Source: Opitutales bacterium
GTDB taxonomy: Bacteria; Verrucomicrobiota; Verrucomicrobiia; Opitutales; JABSRG01
NCBI GenBank assembly: GCA_013215165.1
Contig: JABSRG010000026.1
Coordinates: 1-44,675, forward strand
DNA length: 44,675 bases
Direction: 5' to 3'
Part shown: positions 1-9,538 of the stretch, piece by piece
Numbering within the stretch: position 1 is the first letter of the stretch
Layout of the letters: each line of letters starts with the position of its first letter
The notes under the pieces: generated by a model
Database searches by the model: none
What the model saw: the letters and a program-made list of their open reading frames with translations, nothing else
What the model was told of the DNA's origin: nothing
Position numbers and translations under genes: made by a program

Positions 1-230
1 TCTACTGCTTCACCAAAAGAACTGAGTGTCTGCTGCCCGAGCTTGTTAATCCTGGCAACGAGTTCGTCTTCGACAGCGTCAATCCGGGTGCTTTGCCCCT
101 GCTTGAGCCGACTGAGCTCGACCACTTCTTTAACCCGATCGAATAGTAGCGGATCTGCTTTGAGAACAGAAAGGAGGGCGTCGAGCTCCGATTGTTCGAC
201 TTGTTTTGGAGAGGATTTTTTATCAGCCAT
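1..230 (-). CDS. N-terminal fragment of an unidentified protein, cut by window edge
   Basis: An ATG at 228-230 opens a frame that stays open for 76 codons to the window edge, so only the N-terminus is present. It starts MADKKSSPKQVEQSELDAL and is charged and helical, without signal peptide or membrane segment. The stretch ending VARINKLGQQTLSSFGEAV is loosely reminiscent of the N-terminal part of some ISKra4-type transposases, but this is an impression, not a domain match. A different frame on the same strand is also open (TTG start, stop at 2-4), but this ATG frame has more natural protein composition. It is divergent from the small basic protein gene. Confidence 0.5.
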   Translation of the reverse strand, partial: MADKKSSPKQVEQSELDALLSVLKADPLLFDRVKEVVELSRLKQGQSTRIDAVEDELVARINKLGQQTLSSFGEAV

Positions 231-404
231 CCCAAGCCTATTTCATATTAGTGAACGCTTGTACACCTTAAAGTGGTGTTTCTGCAAAAAAACTCCCCGT
301 TCCTTCAATTGCACCCAATACTACACCATCACCAAATCCTGAATTGACACACATGACTCAAAACCGTTTTCTCCTTCATTTTTCTTTAATTTAAGGGAAT
401 CATC

Positions 405-560
405 ATGTCTCAGCACAACAGTTTCAAAGTCGGCGCTTCATCAAGCGGTAACAAACGCACAGTACTCAAGCGCTTCGAGCGCGTGTCACTACTCAAAAAA
501 CGCGGCCAGTGGAAAGACGGAGACCGCGTCGTAGGCCTAAAGAAGACAAAACCCGAATAA
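405..560 (+). CDS. Small basic protein, Chlamydiae/Verrucomicrobia family
   Basis: A 51-residue, Lys/Arg-rich protein starting MSQHNSFKVG, with VLKRFERVSLLKK in the middle and WKDGDRVVGLKK near the end. The pattern MSQHxSxKVG...LKRxER matches the small basic protein family (TIGR04137-type) found in Verrucomicrobiota, Chlamydiae and relatives. Its function is not established; the basic charge would suit RNA binding. The ATG at 405 follows an AAGGGAA ribosome-binding stretch (about 393-399). A strong hairpin terminator follows 24 bp after the stop, so the gene looks monocistronic. It was too short for a 60-residue ORF cutoff but is convincing. It is also the best phylogenetic marker in the window. 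Confidence 0.88.
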   Translation: MSQHNSFKVGASSSGNKRTVLKRFERVSLLKKRGQWKDGDRVVGLKKTKPE

Positions 561-583
561 CTGACCGCCTCTTACCTATTCAC

Positions 584-617
584 AAAGCCTGATTTCCAGA
601 CGAAGTCAGGCTTTTTT
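584..617 (+). terminator. Rho-independent terminator after small basic protein gene
   Basis: Nine-base stem AAAGCCTGA / TCAGGCTTT with a 13-base loop, followed directly by a T run (612-617). Confidence 0.9.
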
Positions 618-718
618 CGGCAAAGGTAACCGCCGAAAAACACAACCCAACGGCGTAAGCATACTTTTCTCTGTCTCGATGGTTGCAGAATCGACGATTC
701 TGTCTCATTTACGCCGGG

Positions 719-1651
719 ATGGAAAACGTCATTATCATTGGCACCGGCTGCGCCGGACTCACCTCAGCTATCTATACAGCTCGCGCTAACCTCGAGCCTC
801 TCTTACTCGAAGGCTCACAGCCAGGTGGACAGCTGACTACGACGAGTGAGGTTGAAAACTTTCCTGGATTTCCAGAGGGCGTCGATGGCTTTATGCTTAT
901 GGACAGCCTGCGCAAGCAAGCGACACGCTTCGGCACTCGATTCGCCTCGGAATTGATCAAATCCGTTGAATTCGAAGGTGAAGTAAAAAAACTCACCACC
1001 GAGTCTGGAAAAATCTACGAAACCAAGACCGTCATCATAGCAACCGGGGCACGCCCACGCCTGCTCGACATACCGGGCGAAAAGGAGATGTATGGTGGAA
1101 AGGGTGTCACTACATGCGCCACGTGTGACGGCGCCTTTTATCGCGATATGGACGTCGTCGTGATCGGCGGTGGCGACTCCGCCTGTGAAGAGGCCCTGTT
1201 CCTCACTCGATTCTGTTCCAAAGTCACGATGGTGCACCGACGCGACGAATTCCGTGCGTCACCCATCATGGCAGACCGCGCTAAAAATCACGAAAAAATC
1301 GAGATCATCTGGGACTCGGTCGTAGACGAAATCATTCCTGACGATCAAGGCATGACCCGCGCCATCAAAGTGACGAATCGCAATACCAGCGAGCCTTCCG
1401 AAGTTGAATGTAAAGGTGTCTTTATCGCTATCGGACACATTCCTAACACCGACTTTGCCCAAGACGTCCTCAAGACTGATGAAGACGGCTACATTGTCCC
1501 CGAGTTGGGAAGCCAAGTCCGCACGAGCATCCCTGGGATCTTCGTCGCTGGAGACTGTGCCGACCACGTCTATCGCCAAGCGATCACCGCCGCCGGCATG
1601 GGCTGCCAAGCCGCAATCGACGCCGAGCGCTGGCTCGCCGACCAGGAATAA
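719..1651 (+). CDS. trxB: Thioredoxin reductase (NADPH)
   Basis: A 310-residue flavoprotein that passes electrons from NADPH through FAD and a redox-active disulfide to thioredoxin in the cytoplasm. Visible motifs: the FAD-binding GTGCAG near residues 8-13, the active-site disulfide CATC (C133, C136) in [13 protein letters not shown], the NADPH-binding [10 protein letters not shown] at about 150-159, and the C-terminal GD...[16 protein letters not shown] contact. The length is normal for the low-molecular-weight bacterial enzyme. The frame stays open upstream to 683, but the ATG at 719 gives the standard start ([10 protein letters not shown]), so I use it. A terminator follows at 1677-1711, which makes this a single-gene unit. 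Confidence 0.96.
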   Translation: MENVIIIGTGCAGLTSAIYTARANLEPLLLEGSQPGGQLTTTSEVENFPGFPEGVDGFMLMDSLRKQATRFGTRFASELIKSVEFEGEVKKLTTESGKIYETKTVIIATGARPRLLDIPGEKEMYGGKGVTTCATCDGAFYRDMDVVVIGGGDSACEEALFLTRFCSKVTMVHRRDEFRASPIMADRAKNHEKIEIIWDSVVDEIIPDDQGMTRAIKVTNRNTSEPSEVECKGVFIAIGHIPNTDFAQDVLKTDEDGYIVPELGSQVRTSIPGIFVAGDCADHVYRQAITAAGMGCQAAIDAERWLADQE

Positions 1652-1676
1652 ATAACACGCAAAACAACTTCGAAGC

Positions 1677-1711
1677 AAAACGCCGACCCACACCACGGGG
1701 CGGCGTTTTTT
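1677..1711 (+). terminator. Rho-independent terminator after trxB
   Basis: Stem AAAACGCCG / CGGCGTTTT with a loop of about 15 bases and a seven-T tail. The A-rich left arm may let it work for the convergent methyltransferase gene as well. Confidence 0.88.
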
Positions 1712-1753
1712 GTACTAACTTGCTTAATACAGCAGCGCCTAGCCGGTGACCCT

Positions 1754-2560
1754 TCACTCGGGCGGCTTACTCGCCACGACAAATGAGTGGCCACAATCAA
1801 ACTCATTGGGTTCGAGAATGGCCGCATGGCGCCCATGCCATCGCCCCGACTCCAGGTCAGAGCGCAAGCAAGCTACAGCAGAGTCGAGTTGCTGCGGGTC
1901 CATCAGCCTGAACGACGAGATTCCAGCACGAAAAGCCTCGTCAAGGTATTCTTCTGGTCTCCGCCAAGCCGAACAAAAAAATCCGTCCTGATTATCGGAC
2001 GGAACTGGATAGGCTTCATCAACCGCTCCGGCAAAACCAACGACAGCAAGACGCTGAAGCAATTGACCCATAGGTGGGAAAATCGCTTCAGCTTCAACAA
2101 ACAAGGCATCGAAATAAGCACGCATCCAGAAATCTGAGGGAATACGCCTTGGGTCAGAAGTGAATGCAACAAAACGGCCGCCCGGTTTCAAAACCCGGCG
2201 TATTTGATTCAGTCCCAACTCTGGATCAGTAAAGTGGTGCATTGACAGAGTGCAATAGACTGCATCGAACTGATCATCGTCAAAAGGCATGGCCTCAGCG
2301 CTGCCTCGGTACCAGTCAATCGAATCGCGTCCTACCGCGCTTTCCAACATGATTGTCGAAGGTTCGAGAGCAGTCATCGAATAGCCGAGATCAGCCAGCG
2401 CCGCAGTATAGTTCCCCGTGCCAGCGCCAACATCTAAAATATGAGCACCCTCCGGCTGATCCAGCAACGCCACTAATTTGCTCAAAATACGCACATCAGC
2501 AGCCCGCCTAGAATTGTAGCCTTTGCCAATCAAATCGTAAGTCGGTAATTTCGTGCTCAT
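1754..2560 (-). CDS. Class I SAM-dependent methyltransferase (UbiE/COQ5-like fold)
   Basis: A 268-residue cytosolic protein. Motif I, LDVGAGTGNY (about residues 42-51), binds S-adenosylmethionine; ALEPS follows as the acidic motif II region, then an FDAVYCTLSMHHF segment and the VLKPGGRFVAF strand typical of Methyltransf_11 enzymes. The substrate cannot be read from the sequence. Family members act on small molecules such as quinone precursors or trans-aconitate. The start is the ATG at 2558-2560. It is transcribed convergently toward trxB and has no close operon partner, so context does not help with substrate. Confidence 0.85.
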   Translation of the reverse strand: MSTKLPTYDLIGKGYNSRRAADVRILSKLVALLDQPEGAHILDVGAGTGNYTAALADLGYSMTALEPSTIMLESAVGRDSIDWYRGSAEAMPFDDDQFDAVYCTLSMHHFTDPELGLNQIRRVLKPGGRFVAFTSDPRRIPSDFWMRAYFDALFVEAEAIFPPMGQLLQRLAVVGFAGAVDEAYPVPSDNQDGFFCSAWRRPEEYLDEAFRAGISSFRLMDPQQLDSAVACLRSDLESGRWHGRHAAILEPNEFDCGHSFVVASKPPE

Positions 2561-2716
2561 AATCTCTTCAGTAATACCAAAACAACAGAGCGTCCAACTT
2601 ATGCTGCTCGCCCACCCTAAACTATTAGATCACAACATTCATCGATTTCTTAGGCTAGTTCTAGAGGACATTGCCTTAGCCAGCACACATCCAGTTCCTA
2701 AATAAGAGATATTACA

Positions 2717-3349
2717 CTATATCGAACTAACCTCCTTGATATGATGCGACATATCCAAGGATGCTTCACGGACCAAATCTAGGATCTTAAATTTCTCCTC
2801 TTCAAGCACATCTCGGCTCCAGGTCGTCGCGTATGTGTCAAAACTTCTTTCTAGCCGGTCGAGACAATCGACCACTGCCGGACTATCGATGAAGACCGCC
2901 TTAGTATACATACAAATGGCAAACCCATACCGCATATCCTGAGCGGCTATACGTTGCGCCTCATACATCTCTCGAGTCGCATCGAAATCGCGTCCGTCGG
3001 CATAGATGAGGCTTTCTCGTTCACTAGAACCTTGATGGCTATACAACCAAATTTCCCGATACCGTATGCCAATACTCTGGTCGAGATACAGCATAATTCC
3101 ATCGGCAAATTCTTTGACGGCTTCCTTTTTCGCCGCCAAAGCCGAGAGTCGAACTTCACGCATTTCGCGCCGAGTTTCCAACGTATTCGTCACAAGGAGT
3201 GATGATAGAGTCAAAAAACCCCCAGCCACAAATGACAGAAAAAACGGGCTGTTTATAAAAGAAATAAGGCCTTTAGACCGCGATACTTTTTGGGTATCCC
3301 CAGAGTGCTCTATCAGGGCCTCAACTTCATCTGAGATATTCGTGTCCAT
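2717..3349 (-). CDS. Hypothetical single-pass membrane protein
   Basis: A 210-residue protein with no family I recognise. After a short acidic cytoplasmic head (MDTNISDEVEALIEHS) there is one hydrophobic segment (about residues 33-53, around FFLSFVAGGFLTLSSLLVTN). A charged helical, possibly coiled-coil stretch follows (about 55-85), then a mostly helical soluble domain with a few Cys residues. It starts with ATG at 3347-3349. It stands alone between the methyltransferase and the aldo/keto reductase. The long soluble C-terminal part would lie on one side of the inner membrane; its role is unknown. Confidence 0.6.
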   Translation of the reverse strand: MDTNISDEVEALIEHSGDTQKVSRSKGLISFINSPFFLSFVAGGFLTLSSLLVTNTLETRREMREVRLSALAAKKEAVKEFADGIMLYLDQSIGIRYREIWLYSHQGSSERESLIYADGRDFDATREMYEAQRIAAQDMRYGFAICMYTKAVFIDSPAVVDCLDRLERSFDTYATTWSRDVLEEEKFKILDLVREASLDMSHHIKEVSSI

Positions 3350-3569
3350 TAATGTAGAGTGGTCTAAACTTTAGAATTCCGAGGTTCAACAATAGCAATA
3401 CCTGAACCATTCACGACCCAACTTATCCAAGTTAATTCGCGGATTCTTTGCACTCTTCTCTAGAAATCTCTTATCAACAGGCTCGTAACACCAAAGTCAC
3501 GTGTCCCTTATTGACCTACTACGAGATTAGGCCACGGTCAGATATTCGATCTATAATCCTGACCTAATT

Positions 3570-4592
3570 ATGAACTATAAACGCCTGGGCCGCAGCGGCA
3601 TTGTTGTATCGGATATCTGCATGGGAACCATGACCTTTGGTTCCAGTTGTGATGAGGACGAAGCTTTCCGAATCTTAGACCGCTCGCTTGAGGCCGGTAT
3701 CACATTTTTTGACACTGCAGAAATCTACCCTGTCCCGCCCAAGGCCGAATACGTCAACGAGACCGAACGCATTTTTGGACGTTGGCTCAAAACCAAAGAA
3801 CGCTCCCAGGTCATCATCGCGACCAAAGTCACGGGACCTGGCCATGGTTGGTTCAAACCTCCTGTGCGCCACGGTCTGACTGCTCTGGATCCGGTTAACA
3901 TCCGCATTGCTATCGAAGGGAGCCTCGAGCGCCTGGGCACGGACTACATCGACCTCTATCAAACTCATTGGCCCGACCATGACTATGGCTACGAGGAGAC
4001 CCTCACTGCGCTCAATGAGCTCGTCTCCGAAGGGCTTGTCCGCGTCATCGGGTCCAGCAATGAGACCGCCTGGGGCGCGATGAAAGCAGACGCCACTGCA
4101 AAAGAATTGGGCCTGCTCAGCCGGTACGAGACGATCCAAAACAACTTCTCCCTGGCGAACCGGCGCTTCGAAGATAGCCTGGCAGACATCTGCACCCGTG
4201 AAGGCTTAAGCTGCCTACCCTACTCACCTCTAGCCGGCGGCGTCCTAACTGGAAAATACAATGGCGACACCTACCCCGATGACGCCCGCTTCAGCGCTTA
4301 TTTGAAACAAGGAGGCGAACGCCAAAAGAAAATGGCCCACCGGTTCGTGAATGAAAAAACCTTGGGCACCACCGCCGACCTCATGGAATTGGCCCAGGAA
4401 GTCGGCACTACGGCCACAGCCTTGGCAACCGCCTGGAGCAAACAGTTTGACTGGGTCGCCTCAACGATCGTCGGCGCCAACACGGTCGCGCAGCTCGACG
4501 AAATTCTTGGGGGCGACGAACTTAAAATTACCGACGAAATCAACGGCGCTATCGACGCTATCAGCCAGAAATATCCCTACCCCATGGGCTGA
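3570..4592 (+). CDS. tas: Aldo/keto reductase, Tas-like
   Basis: A 340-residue NADP(H)-dependent oxidoreductase of the aldo/keto reductase superfamily, a cytoplasmic TIM barrel reducing carbonyl substrates. The catalytic tetrad is visible: Asp in FFDTAEIYP, the Tyr of the same motif, Lys in ATKV and His in YQTHWP. The [16 protein letters not shown] stretch and overall length match the E. coli Tas subgroup (about 346 residues), while physiological substrates of Tas are poorly known. C-terminal [16 protein letters not shown] is the usual cofactor-binding end. The ATG at 3570 gives the expected [10 protein letters not shown] start. It lies 116 bp upstream of transketolase with no clear terminator between, so co-transcription is possible. 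Confidence 0.9.
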   Translation: MNYKRLGRSGIVVSDICMGTMTFGSSCDEDEAFRILDRSLEAGITFFDTAEIYPVPPKAEYVNETERIFGRWLKTKERSQVIIATKVTGPGHGWFKPPVRHGLTALDPVNIRIAIEGSLERLGTDYIDLYQTHWPDHDYGYEETLTALNELVSEGLVRVIGSSNETAWGAMKADATAKELGLLSRYETIQNNFSLANRRFEDSLADICTREGLSCLPYSPLAGGVLTGKYNGDTYPDDARFSAYLKQGGERQKKMAHRFVNEKTLGTTADLMELAQEVGTTATALATAWSKQFDWVASTIVGANTVAQLDEILGGDELKITDEINGAIDAISQKYPYPMG

Positions 4593-4708
4593 TGGATCGA
4601 GACCTTCACCGATATGCATGAGCAACTTTCATCCACTTTTGGATGAATTCAGTTTCGCAAATTCGGTAAAAGAGCCCACATGCTGATCCTTTAACTAAAA
4701 GAAAACCT

Positions 4709-6700
4709 ATGCAGTTCGACACGAACACACTCTCTACTCTTGCCACCGAAGCCCGGGGCATCGCAATCGACGGCGTGGTCGCCGCAGGATATGTGGGGCA
4801 CCTCGGCATGCCCCTCGGAGCCGCTGAAATTGGCGCAGTCACTTACGGCTATGGCCTCAAAGTAGATCCCGCCAAACCGCGCTGGATCAACCGCGACCGC
4901 TTCGTGCTCTCTGCTGGTCACGGCTCCATGTTTCTCTATGGCTGGCTCCATCTCGCTGGTTTCGACGTTACCAAGGAAGATCTTTCCAAATTCCGGCACC
5001 TTCATAGCAAAACCCCGGGACACCCTGAGTATGGCTATACCGACGGCATCGAAGCCACCACCGGCCCCCTCGGCCAAGGTGTCGGAAATTCCGTGGGACT
5101 CGCCGTCTCTGGTAAAATGGCAGAATCTTTCTTCAACACAGAGGAGCATGCTATCTTCGACTACAATGTCTTCTGCCTCGCAGGAGATGGCTGCCTGCAG
5201 GAGGGCGTTGCCCGTGAAGCGGTTGCCTTCGCCGGCCACCAAAAGCTCGACAACCTCATTCTCATTTACGACTCCAACGACGTCACCCTCGACGCCATGG
5301 GCGAGGCCTCGCAATCCGAGAACACTCAACATGTATATGAAGCCCTGGGCTGGGAAGTTCTCGTCGTCGACGGACACGATCTTGACGCACTCAAAGCGGC
5401 GATCGACTACGCCCGGGTCGCCAAGAACGGCAAACCGAAGCTCATCGAAGCTAAGACTGAAATCGGTCGTGGAATACCTGAAGTAGCCGGCACCAGCGGC
5501 GCCCATGGTGAAGGCGGTGCCAAATTTGCCGAAGCCTCGATCAACGCCCTCGGCCTTCCCGGCGATCCCTTCTATGTCTCCGAGGAATCCAAGGCCTACT
5601 TGGACTCGTTGAAGGCAGAACGCGCTAGCGCATCAGCAGCATGGGATGCACTGTATGCCGACTGGAAAGCTGCCAATGCTGAGTTAGCGCAGACTCTCGA
5701 AGACGGTTATGCCAACAAGCTGCCTTCCTTTGACGAGCTCTCTGCGCTCGTTTCAGCCAACGAAAAAGCTGCCGCGACGCGGGCTTCAGCAGGTGCCGCA
5801 CTGAGCGCCCTTGCTGCTAAACTGCCACTTGTCGTATCCGGCTCTGCCGATCTCCACGGATCCACGAAGAATTACCTCAAAGAAGCGGACGGCGACTTCA
5901 TGCCCGACAACCGCAAGGGCCGAAACATCCTCTTCGGTATTCGCGAACACGCCATGGGTGCGATCGTCAACGGCATCGCGTACGAAGGCCTCTTTTACGC
6001 TTCGGGCGCGACCTTCTTCACTTTCTCCGACTATATGCGCCCCAGCGTGCGCCTCTCGGCTTTGTCCCATATCAACTCCCTCTGGTATTGGACCCACGAC
6101 AGTGTCGGTGTCGGCGTCGACGGCCCAACTCACCAGCCCGTCGAAACGATGGCCTCGCTGCGCGTCATGCCGCAACTCAGCATGATCAAACCCGGAGACC
6201 CCGAAGAATCAGTCGGCGCTATTATCGCCGGCCTTCTACGCACCGATGGCCCCACGGGCTTGAGCTTGTCGCGCCAAAATCTACCACTCATCGAGACGGT
6301 TCCCGCAGAAGAACGCCGCAAAGGCGTCCTCAAAGGCGGATACATTATCAAGAAAGAGGCGGGCGAGCTGACCCACATCATCATCTCCTGTGGTAGTGAA
6401 TTGTCCCTCGCTGTCGAAGCCGCCGAAGCACTCGGAGACGGCGTGCGTGTCGTCTCTATGCCCAGCACCTTTCTCTTCGACCAACAGGACGCAGCATACC
6501 AAGAGTCCATCCTGCCGGCTTCTTGCACAAAGCGCGTCGCTGTAGAAGCGGGCGTCCCAGATAGCTGGTATAAATATGTAGGCTTTGCTGGTAAAATCGT
6601 CGGCTTCACTCGCTTTGGCCTCAGCGCTCCAGGTGACCAAATCCTCAACGAACTCGGCATCACCAAAGACGCCGTAATCGAGGCCGCAAAAAGCCTGTAA
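4709..6700 (+). CDS. tkt: Transketolase
   Basis: A 663-residue thiamine-diphosphate enzyme that moves two-carbon ketol units between sugar phosphates in the non-oxidative pentose phosphate pathway. Seen: VGHLGMPLGAAEIG (about 29-42), AGHGSMFLYGWLHLAG (69-84), TGPLGQGVGN (118-127), the TPP/Mg motif LAGDGCLQEG (157-166), DSNDVTLD, and in the pyrimidine domain FGIREHAMGAIVNGIA with the catalytic Glu. The length fits the family. The ATG at 4709 follows an A-rich leader. The first motif has Leu where GHPG is usual (GHLG). A terminator lies just after the gene. Confidence 0.95.
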   Translation: MQFDTNTLSTLATEARGIAIDGVVAAGYVGHLGMPLGAAEIGAVTYGYGLKVDPAKPRWINRDRFVLSAGHGSMFLYGWLHLAGFDVTKEDLSKFRHLHSKTPGHPEYGYTDGIEATTGPLGQGVGNSVGLAVSGKMAESFFNTEEHAIFDYNVFCLAGDGCLQEGVAREAVAFAGHQKLDNLILIYDSNDVTLDAMGEASQSENTQHVYEALGWEVLVVDGHDLDALKAAIDYARVAKNGKPKLIEAKTEIGRGIPEVAGTSGAHGEGGAKFAEASINALGLPGDPFYVSEESKAYLDSLKAERASASAAWDALYADWKAANAELAQTLEDGYANKLPSFDELSALVSANEKAAATRASAGAALSALAAKLPLVVSGSADLHGSTKNYLKEADGDFMPDNRKGRNILFGIREHAMGAIVNGIAYEGLFYASGATFFTFSDYMRPSVRLSALSHINSLWYWTHDSVGVGVDGPTHQPVETMASLRVMPQLSMIKPGDPEESVGAIIAGLLRTDGPTGLSLSRQNLPLIETVPAEERRKGVLKGGYIIKKEAGELTHIIISCGSELSLAVEAAEALGDGVRVVSMPSTFLFDQQDAAYQESILPASCTKRVAVEAGVPDSWYKYVGFAGKIVGFTRFGLSAPGDQILNELGITKDAVIEAAKSL

Positions 6701-6722
6701 ACTCGAGATAGATTTACTTTCG

Positions 6723-6759
6723 AAGACCCGGTGCACTCAATGGCATCGGGTCTTTTTAT
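6723..6759 (+). terminator. Rho-independent terminator after tkt
   Basis: Stem AAGACCCG / CGGGTCTT with a loop of about 16 bases and a T-rich tail. Confidence 0.85.
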
Positions 6760-6811
6760 TTCAGTGACTTCCTGTTCAGAGCATGAGAAGAGCCCTGCCC
6801 AAGCGTATTAC

Positions 6812-6885
6812 GTAGGATGATGGGGAGAGCGATTGCCACGGGGTGGGTCAAAGCTCAGGTCAAACAATGGCTATCGCCATCAATC
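6812..6885. repeat. Intergenic repeat B, copy 1
   Basis: Contains TAGGATGATGGGGAGAGCGA, then GATTGCCACGG, and later AATGGCTATCGCCATCA. Related text recurs at about 9029-9075 and 36629-36725. It contains inverted pieces (GCGATTGCCA versus TGGCTATCGC), so the transcript could fold. No protein frame is shared between copies. Confidence 0.6.
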
Positions 6886-6897
6886 TAGAGATTTCTT

Positions 6898-7113
6898 CGC
6901 CAAATAGCCACGGCCCCAAAGCAAAACACTCGCGTCTACTAGCGTGCATTAGCGGATCCCTAAAAGACTAAAACCCAGCCGAGAGGCATATAGACACTCC
7001 CACGATCTCCTTTTTTAGCACCAGAAAGCGCAGAAGTTTTTTGGGAAGCCATACTCTCTCGATTCTCAAATTCCGCGCTATTCTGCGTCTTCCGCGGCTC
7101 ATTTAGAATGAGC
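6898..7113. repeat. Intergenic repeat A, copy 1
   Basis: First copy of a long, degenerate repeat with the modules CGCGTCTACTAGCGTGCATT, GCGGATCCCTAAAAGAC, AGAAAGCGCAGAAG and TTCCGCGGCTCATTTAGAA. Further copies lie at 18719-19080, 22484-22862, 27445-27850, 36748-37255 and (reversed) 39455-39895. It fills the gap between tkt and the carbonic anhydrase homologue and holds no credible gene. Confidence 0.75.
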
Positions 7114-7134
7114 TAAATTCAAATGTGGTATGCT

Positions 7135-8016
7135 CTAAAAACCACCTTGCCCATCCTCCACCGGCGGCGTCGGCAGTAAGTCGGTTGGCTCAGCCGGAAT
7201 GATCGGCCCTAAAGGAACAGCTGGCGTCACCGACTCGGACGGTCGTGCACTGACTGGAATCATGATTGGCATGGGGGCAGATTCAACAGGTTTCAAGGTC
7301 GGACGTGGCTTAGGTTTTGGGGTCAAGCGAACGAGCTGTGGATCAGGCGCCATCCATTGAATACTCCCTGATCGTACATCGTAGACAGCCCCAACAATCT
7401 TCAGCAGCCCGTCCATCACACGTTGTTTCGTGAGGGGTGAGATCTCAAGGAGGTCGCTGATCGACTGTTGGACATTGGCTTGCACTGCAAAGGGCAATAG
7501 TTCTTCTCCAGACAACTCGGGAAAACGCTTTATAGCCTCTTCGACCGCAGGCACCATGTTGTCGAGCAGCCGAGGAAGGTTTCCCGGCAAAGCGGATTCC
7601 TCCAATACGGCCCGCACCGCAGCACAATCCGCATTGCCCAAGATCACAAGAAGCGGTGTGCCCAGTTGGTCGACGCCATACTCAATGGACGCGGCCTGAT
7701 CCACATCCACGACCGCACCAGCGACCCGGACCACAAATAAATCGCCCAAACCCTGATCAAACAATATCTCAGGCGGCACTCGGCTATCACTGCTACAGAG
7801 AATAGTCGCTACTGGGTGATGTCCATGTTCAGCCAGAGCCTGCAATCGAGTCCGAGACTGCCTTGGATGCGCAGAATTCGCGGAGACAAACCGAGCGTTT
7901 CCCGACTTCAGCAGAGTCATCACCTCTTCCGGCATCATCGACGAGCCCGAAGTGCTCGCCGAGCTCATAGAGGAGGTCAAAAAGCTTGAACAAAGCAAAA
8001 TAATCAGTGGACGCAT
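7135..8016 (-). CDS. Beta-carbonic-anhydrase family exported protein, probably not zinc-active
   Basis: A 293-residue protein with an N-terminal export signal (MRPLIILLCSSFLTSSMSSA) and a beta-carbonic-anhydrase domain (about 28-235), clear from SDSRVPPEILFDQGLGD, VVRVAGAVVD and SIEYGVDQLGTPLLVILG. The domain normally hydrates CO2 using zinc held by Cys (CxDxR) and a His-x-x-Cys pair. Here the CxDxR Cys aligns with Ser75 (sequence C74-S75-S76-D77-S78-R79), and the HxxC His is Asn128 (G-N-A-D-C131), leaving only C131 plus the Asp-Arg dyad. A proline-rich tail of about 60 residues follows the domain. A catalytically dead or altered-metal homologue is the simplest reading, and it probably acts outside the cytoplasm. 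Confidence 0.85.
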   Translation of the reverse strand: MRPLIILLCSSFLTSSMSSASTSGSSMMPEEVMTLLKSGNARFVSANSAHPRQSRTRLQALAEHGHHPVATILCSSDSRVPPEILFDQGLGDLFVVRVAGAVVDVDQAASIEYGVDQLGTPLLVILGNADCAAVRAVLEESALPGNLPRLLDNMVPAVEEAIKRFPELSGEELLPFAVQANVQQSISDLLEISPLTKQRVMDGLLKIVGAVYDVRSGSIQWMAPDPQLVRLTPKPKPRPTLKPVESAPMPIMIPVSARPSESVTPAVPLGPIIPAEPTDLLPTPPVEDGQGGF

Positions 8017-8152
8017 GGCTCAAAAGTCGCCGAGGCATCCCGGCCCTTGAATGGCTTAACCCCTGCTGATTATTTACTTTCCAAAGGCGTCAAACACAAA
8101 AAACGGGTTATATCTTGTGATTCAGTGACGAACTGACCTAACTATTTAATAC

Positions 8153-9001
8153 ATGCAGAGTATCGGCGATAGACTCGAAGAAGCCCGCAAACGGCAAAAC
8201 CTCACACTGAGAGAGGCATCTGATGCCACCAAAGTCAGGGTAGACTTTCTGACGGCATACGAGAAGAACGAGTTCGTCTTCGACCTCCCGGAAATCTACC
8301 GACGCGGATTCCTAAAAATTTACGCTTCCTTCCTGAAGCTCGACGTGAAGAAGGTGATGCTCGACTATTCAGCCCTCACTGCCTCAGCAGCATCAGGACG
8401 AGCAGCACGCCAAAGCCATCTGGCGCGCATGGACCTCGATCCTGCGGAGAATGCCACGTCACAAAATAAACCGTCCTTCCGCCCAACAGCCAGTGGTCTA
8501 AAGCGAGGCGATGAACACGCTGAAAACTCCGCCACCGCCTCAGGCAAACAAACCCCAATGCCCAAACTCCCAGGCAGCGTCGATTCAGGCACCCTTTGGA
8601 AGTTTGGATTAGTCATCGTCGGTGGCCTCCTAGGGATGGTCATTCTCATCCTCTTCGTCAATCAATGGACCCAAGTAGATCCAGACGACATTGACAGGCC
8701 TGTTTCCACAACGATGACCTCGACCGAAACCGGCGAAGACAACGCCGCATCCGCGCCCCAAGAAGCTCAGCAATTCACGCTAATCGCAGCCGGAGGCGAT
8801 GTATTCGTACGCGTCACCGAAGTCGGCTCGGGCGCAGTCCTTCACAACGGCACCATCGCCGACGGAGGATCTGCCGACATATCGTCAAATGGCGCCGCCC
8901 GAATCATGTACACGGAACCCAACTTCTTCCGCGTCATCAAAAATGGTCAAACCTTTCGCGCTGCCGACGGCTCCCACCAAATGCGAACCGACCAGTTCTA
9001 G
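8153..9001 (+). CDS. rodZ: RodZ-like helix-turn-helix membrane protein
   Basis: A 282-residue protein with the RodZ architecture: a cytoplasmic HTH domain (about 4-75; IGDRLEEARKRQNLTLREAS), a low-complexity linker, one membrane helix (about 145-167; FGLVIVGGLLGMVILILFV) and a periplasmic beta domain of DUF4115 type (about 203-280). RodZ links MreB filaments to the cell-wall elongation machinery and sets rod width. The ATG at 8153 opens directly on the HTH. No mreB or ispG neighbour is visible, so the cell-shape assignment rests on architecture alone. Another membrane-anchored HTH regulator is possible but less likely. Confidence 0.82.
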   Translation: MQSIGDRLEEARKRQNLTLREASDATKVRVDFLTAYEKNEFVFDLPEIYRRGFLKIYASFLKLDVKKVMLDYSALTASAASGRAARQSHLARMDLDPAENATSQNKPSFRPTASGLKRGDEHAENSATASGKQTPMPKLPGSVDSGTLWKFGLVIVGGLLGMVILILFVNQWTQVDPDDIDRPVSTTMTSTETGEDNAASAPQEAQQFTLIAAGGDVFVRVTEVGSGAVLHNGTIADGGSADISSNGAARIMYTEPNFFRVIKNGQTFRAADGSHQMRTDQF

Positions 9002-9028
9002 AGAGAAGTCTGACCCGTCCTCATGTTT

Positions 9029-9075
9029 TGTAGGATGATCGCGAGAGTGATTGCCATCGGACGAGTCAAAGATCA
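9029..9075. repeat. Intergenic repeat B, copy 2
   Basis: A partial copy with TAGGATGATCGCGAGAGTGA and ATTGCCATCGGACGAGTCAAAG, following the rodZ-like gene. See copy 1 at 6812-6885. Confidence 0.55.
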
Positions 9076-9201
9076 ATTCAATCAACAGTCGTCATCTCCA
9101 CGCTATCCAAGAGATCCGAGCTTGAATCAGTTCCAGCCATTCTAGCGCCCCAAAACTTTAGAACCTTGACGCCCAACCCACACGAGGCTTGTCTCCTCAT
9201 C

Positions 9202-9298
<97 letters not shown>

Positions 9299-9404
9299 TT
9301 CAATTCAAACTTCACATCAAACTGGAGGTGAGATACTTACAGTTTTTATGGTCCTGTCCTAATTTGTGCGAGAATCGGTAAAATCACCGCATAATCCGAT
9401 TTTT

Positions 9405-9422
9405 GTGTCCCTATGTGTGTCC
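9405..9422. repeat. 18-bp att-associated repeat, copy 1
   Basis: GTGTCCCTATGTGTGTCC, located 107 bp after the first att core. Identical at 11010-11027 (108 bp after the second core), with a one-base variant at 10783-10800. It could be an integrase arm-binding site or an element end. Confidence 0.7.
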
Positions 9423-9538
9423 ATAGCAGTCGTTATTGAGAAAGTTGAACTCTATACCAACGACTTACGAAAAAAGCCGACAGGTTGTCGGCCTGCCAAC
9501 TTAAATCACACCTGAAGAGATCAAGACATCACTTTACA

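Noticed and set aside
4691-5506. 271-residue ORF antisense to tkt
   Set aside because: A mirror frame of the transketolase coding sequence caused by its codon bias; no motif.
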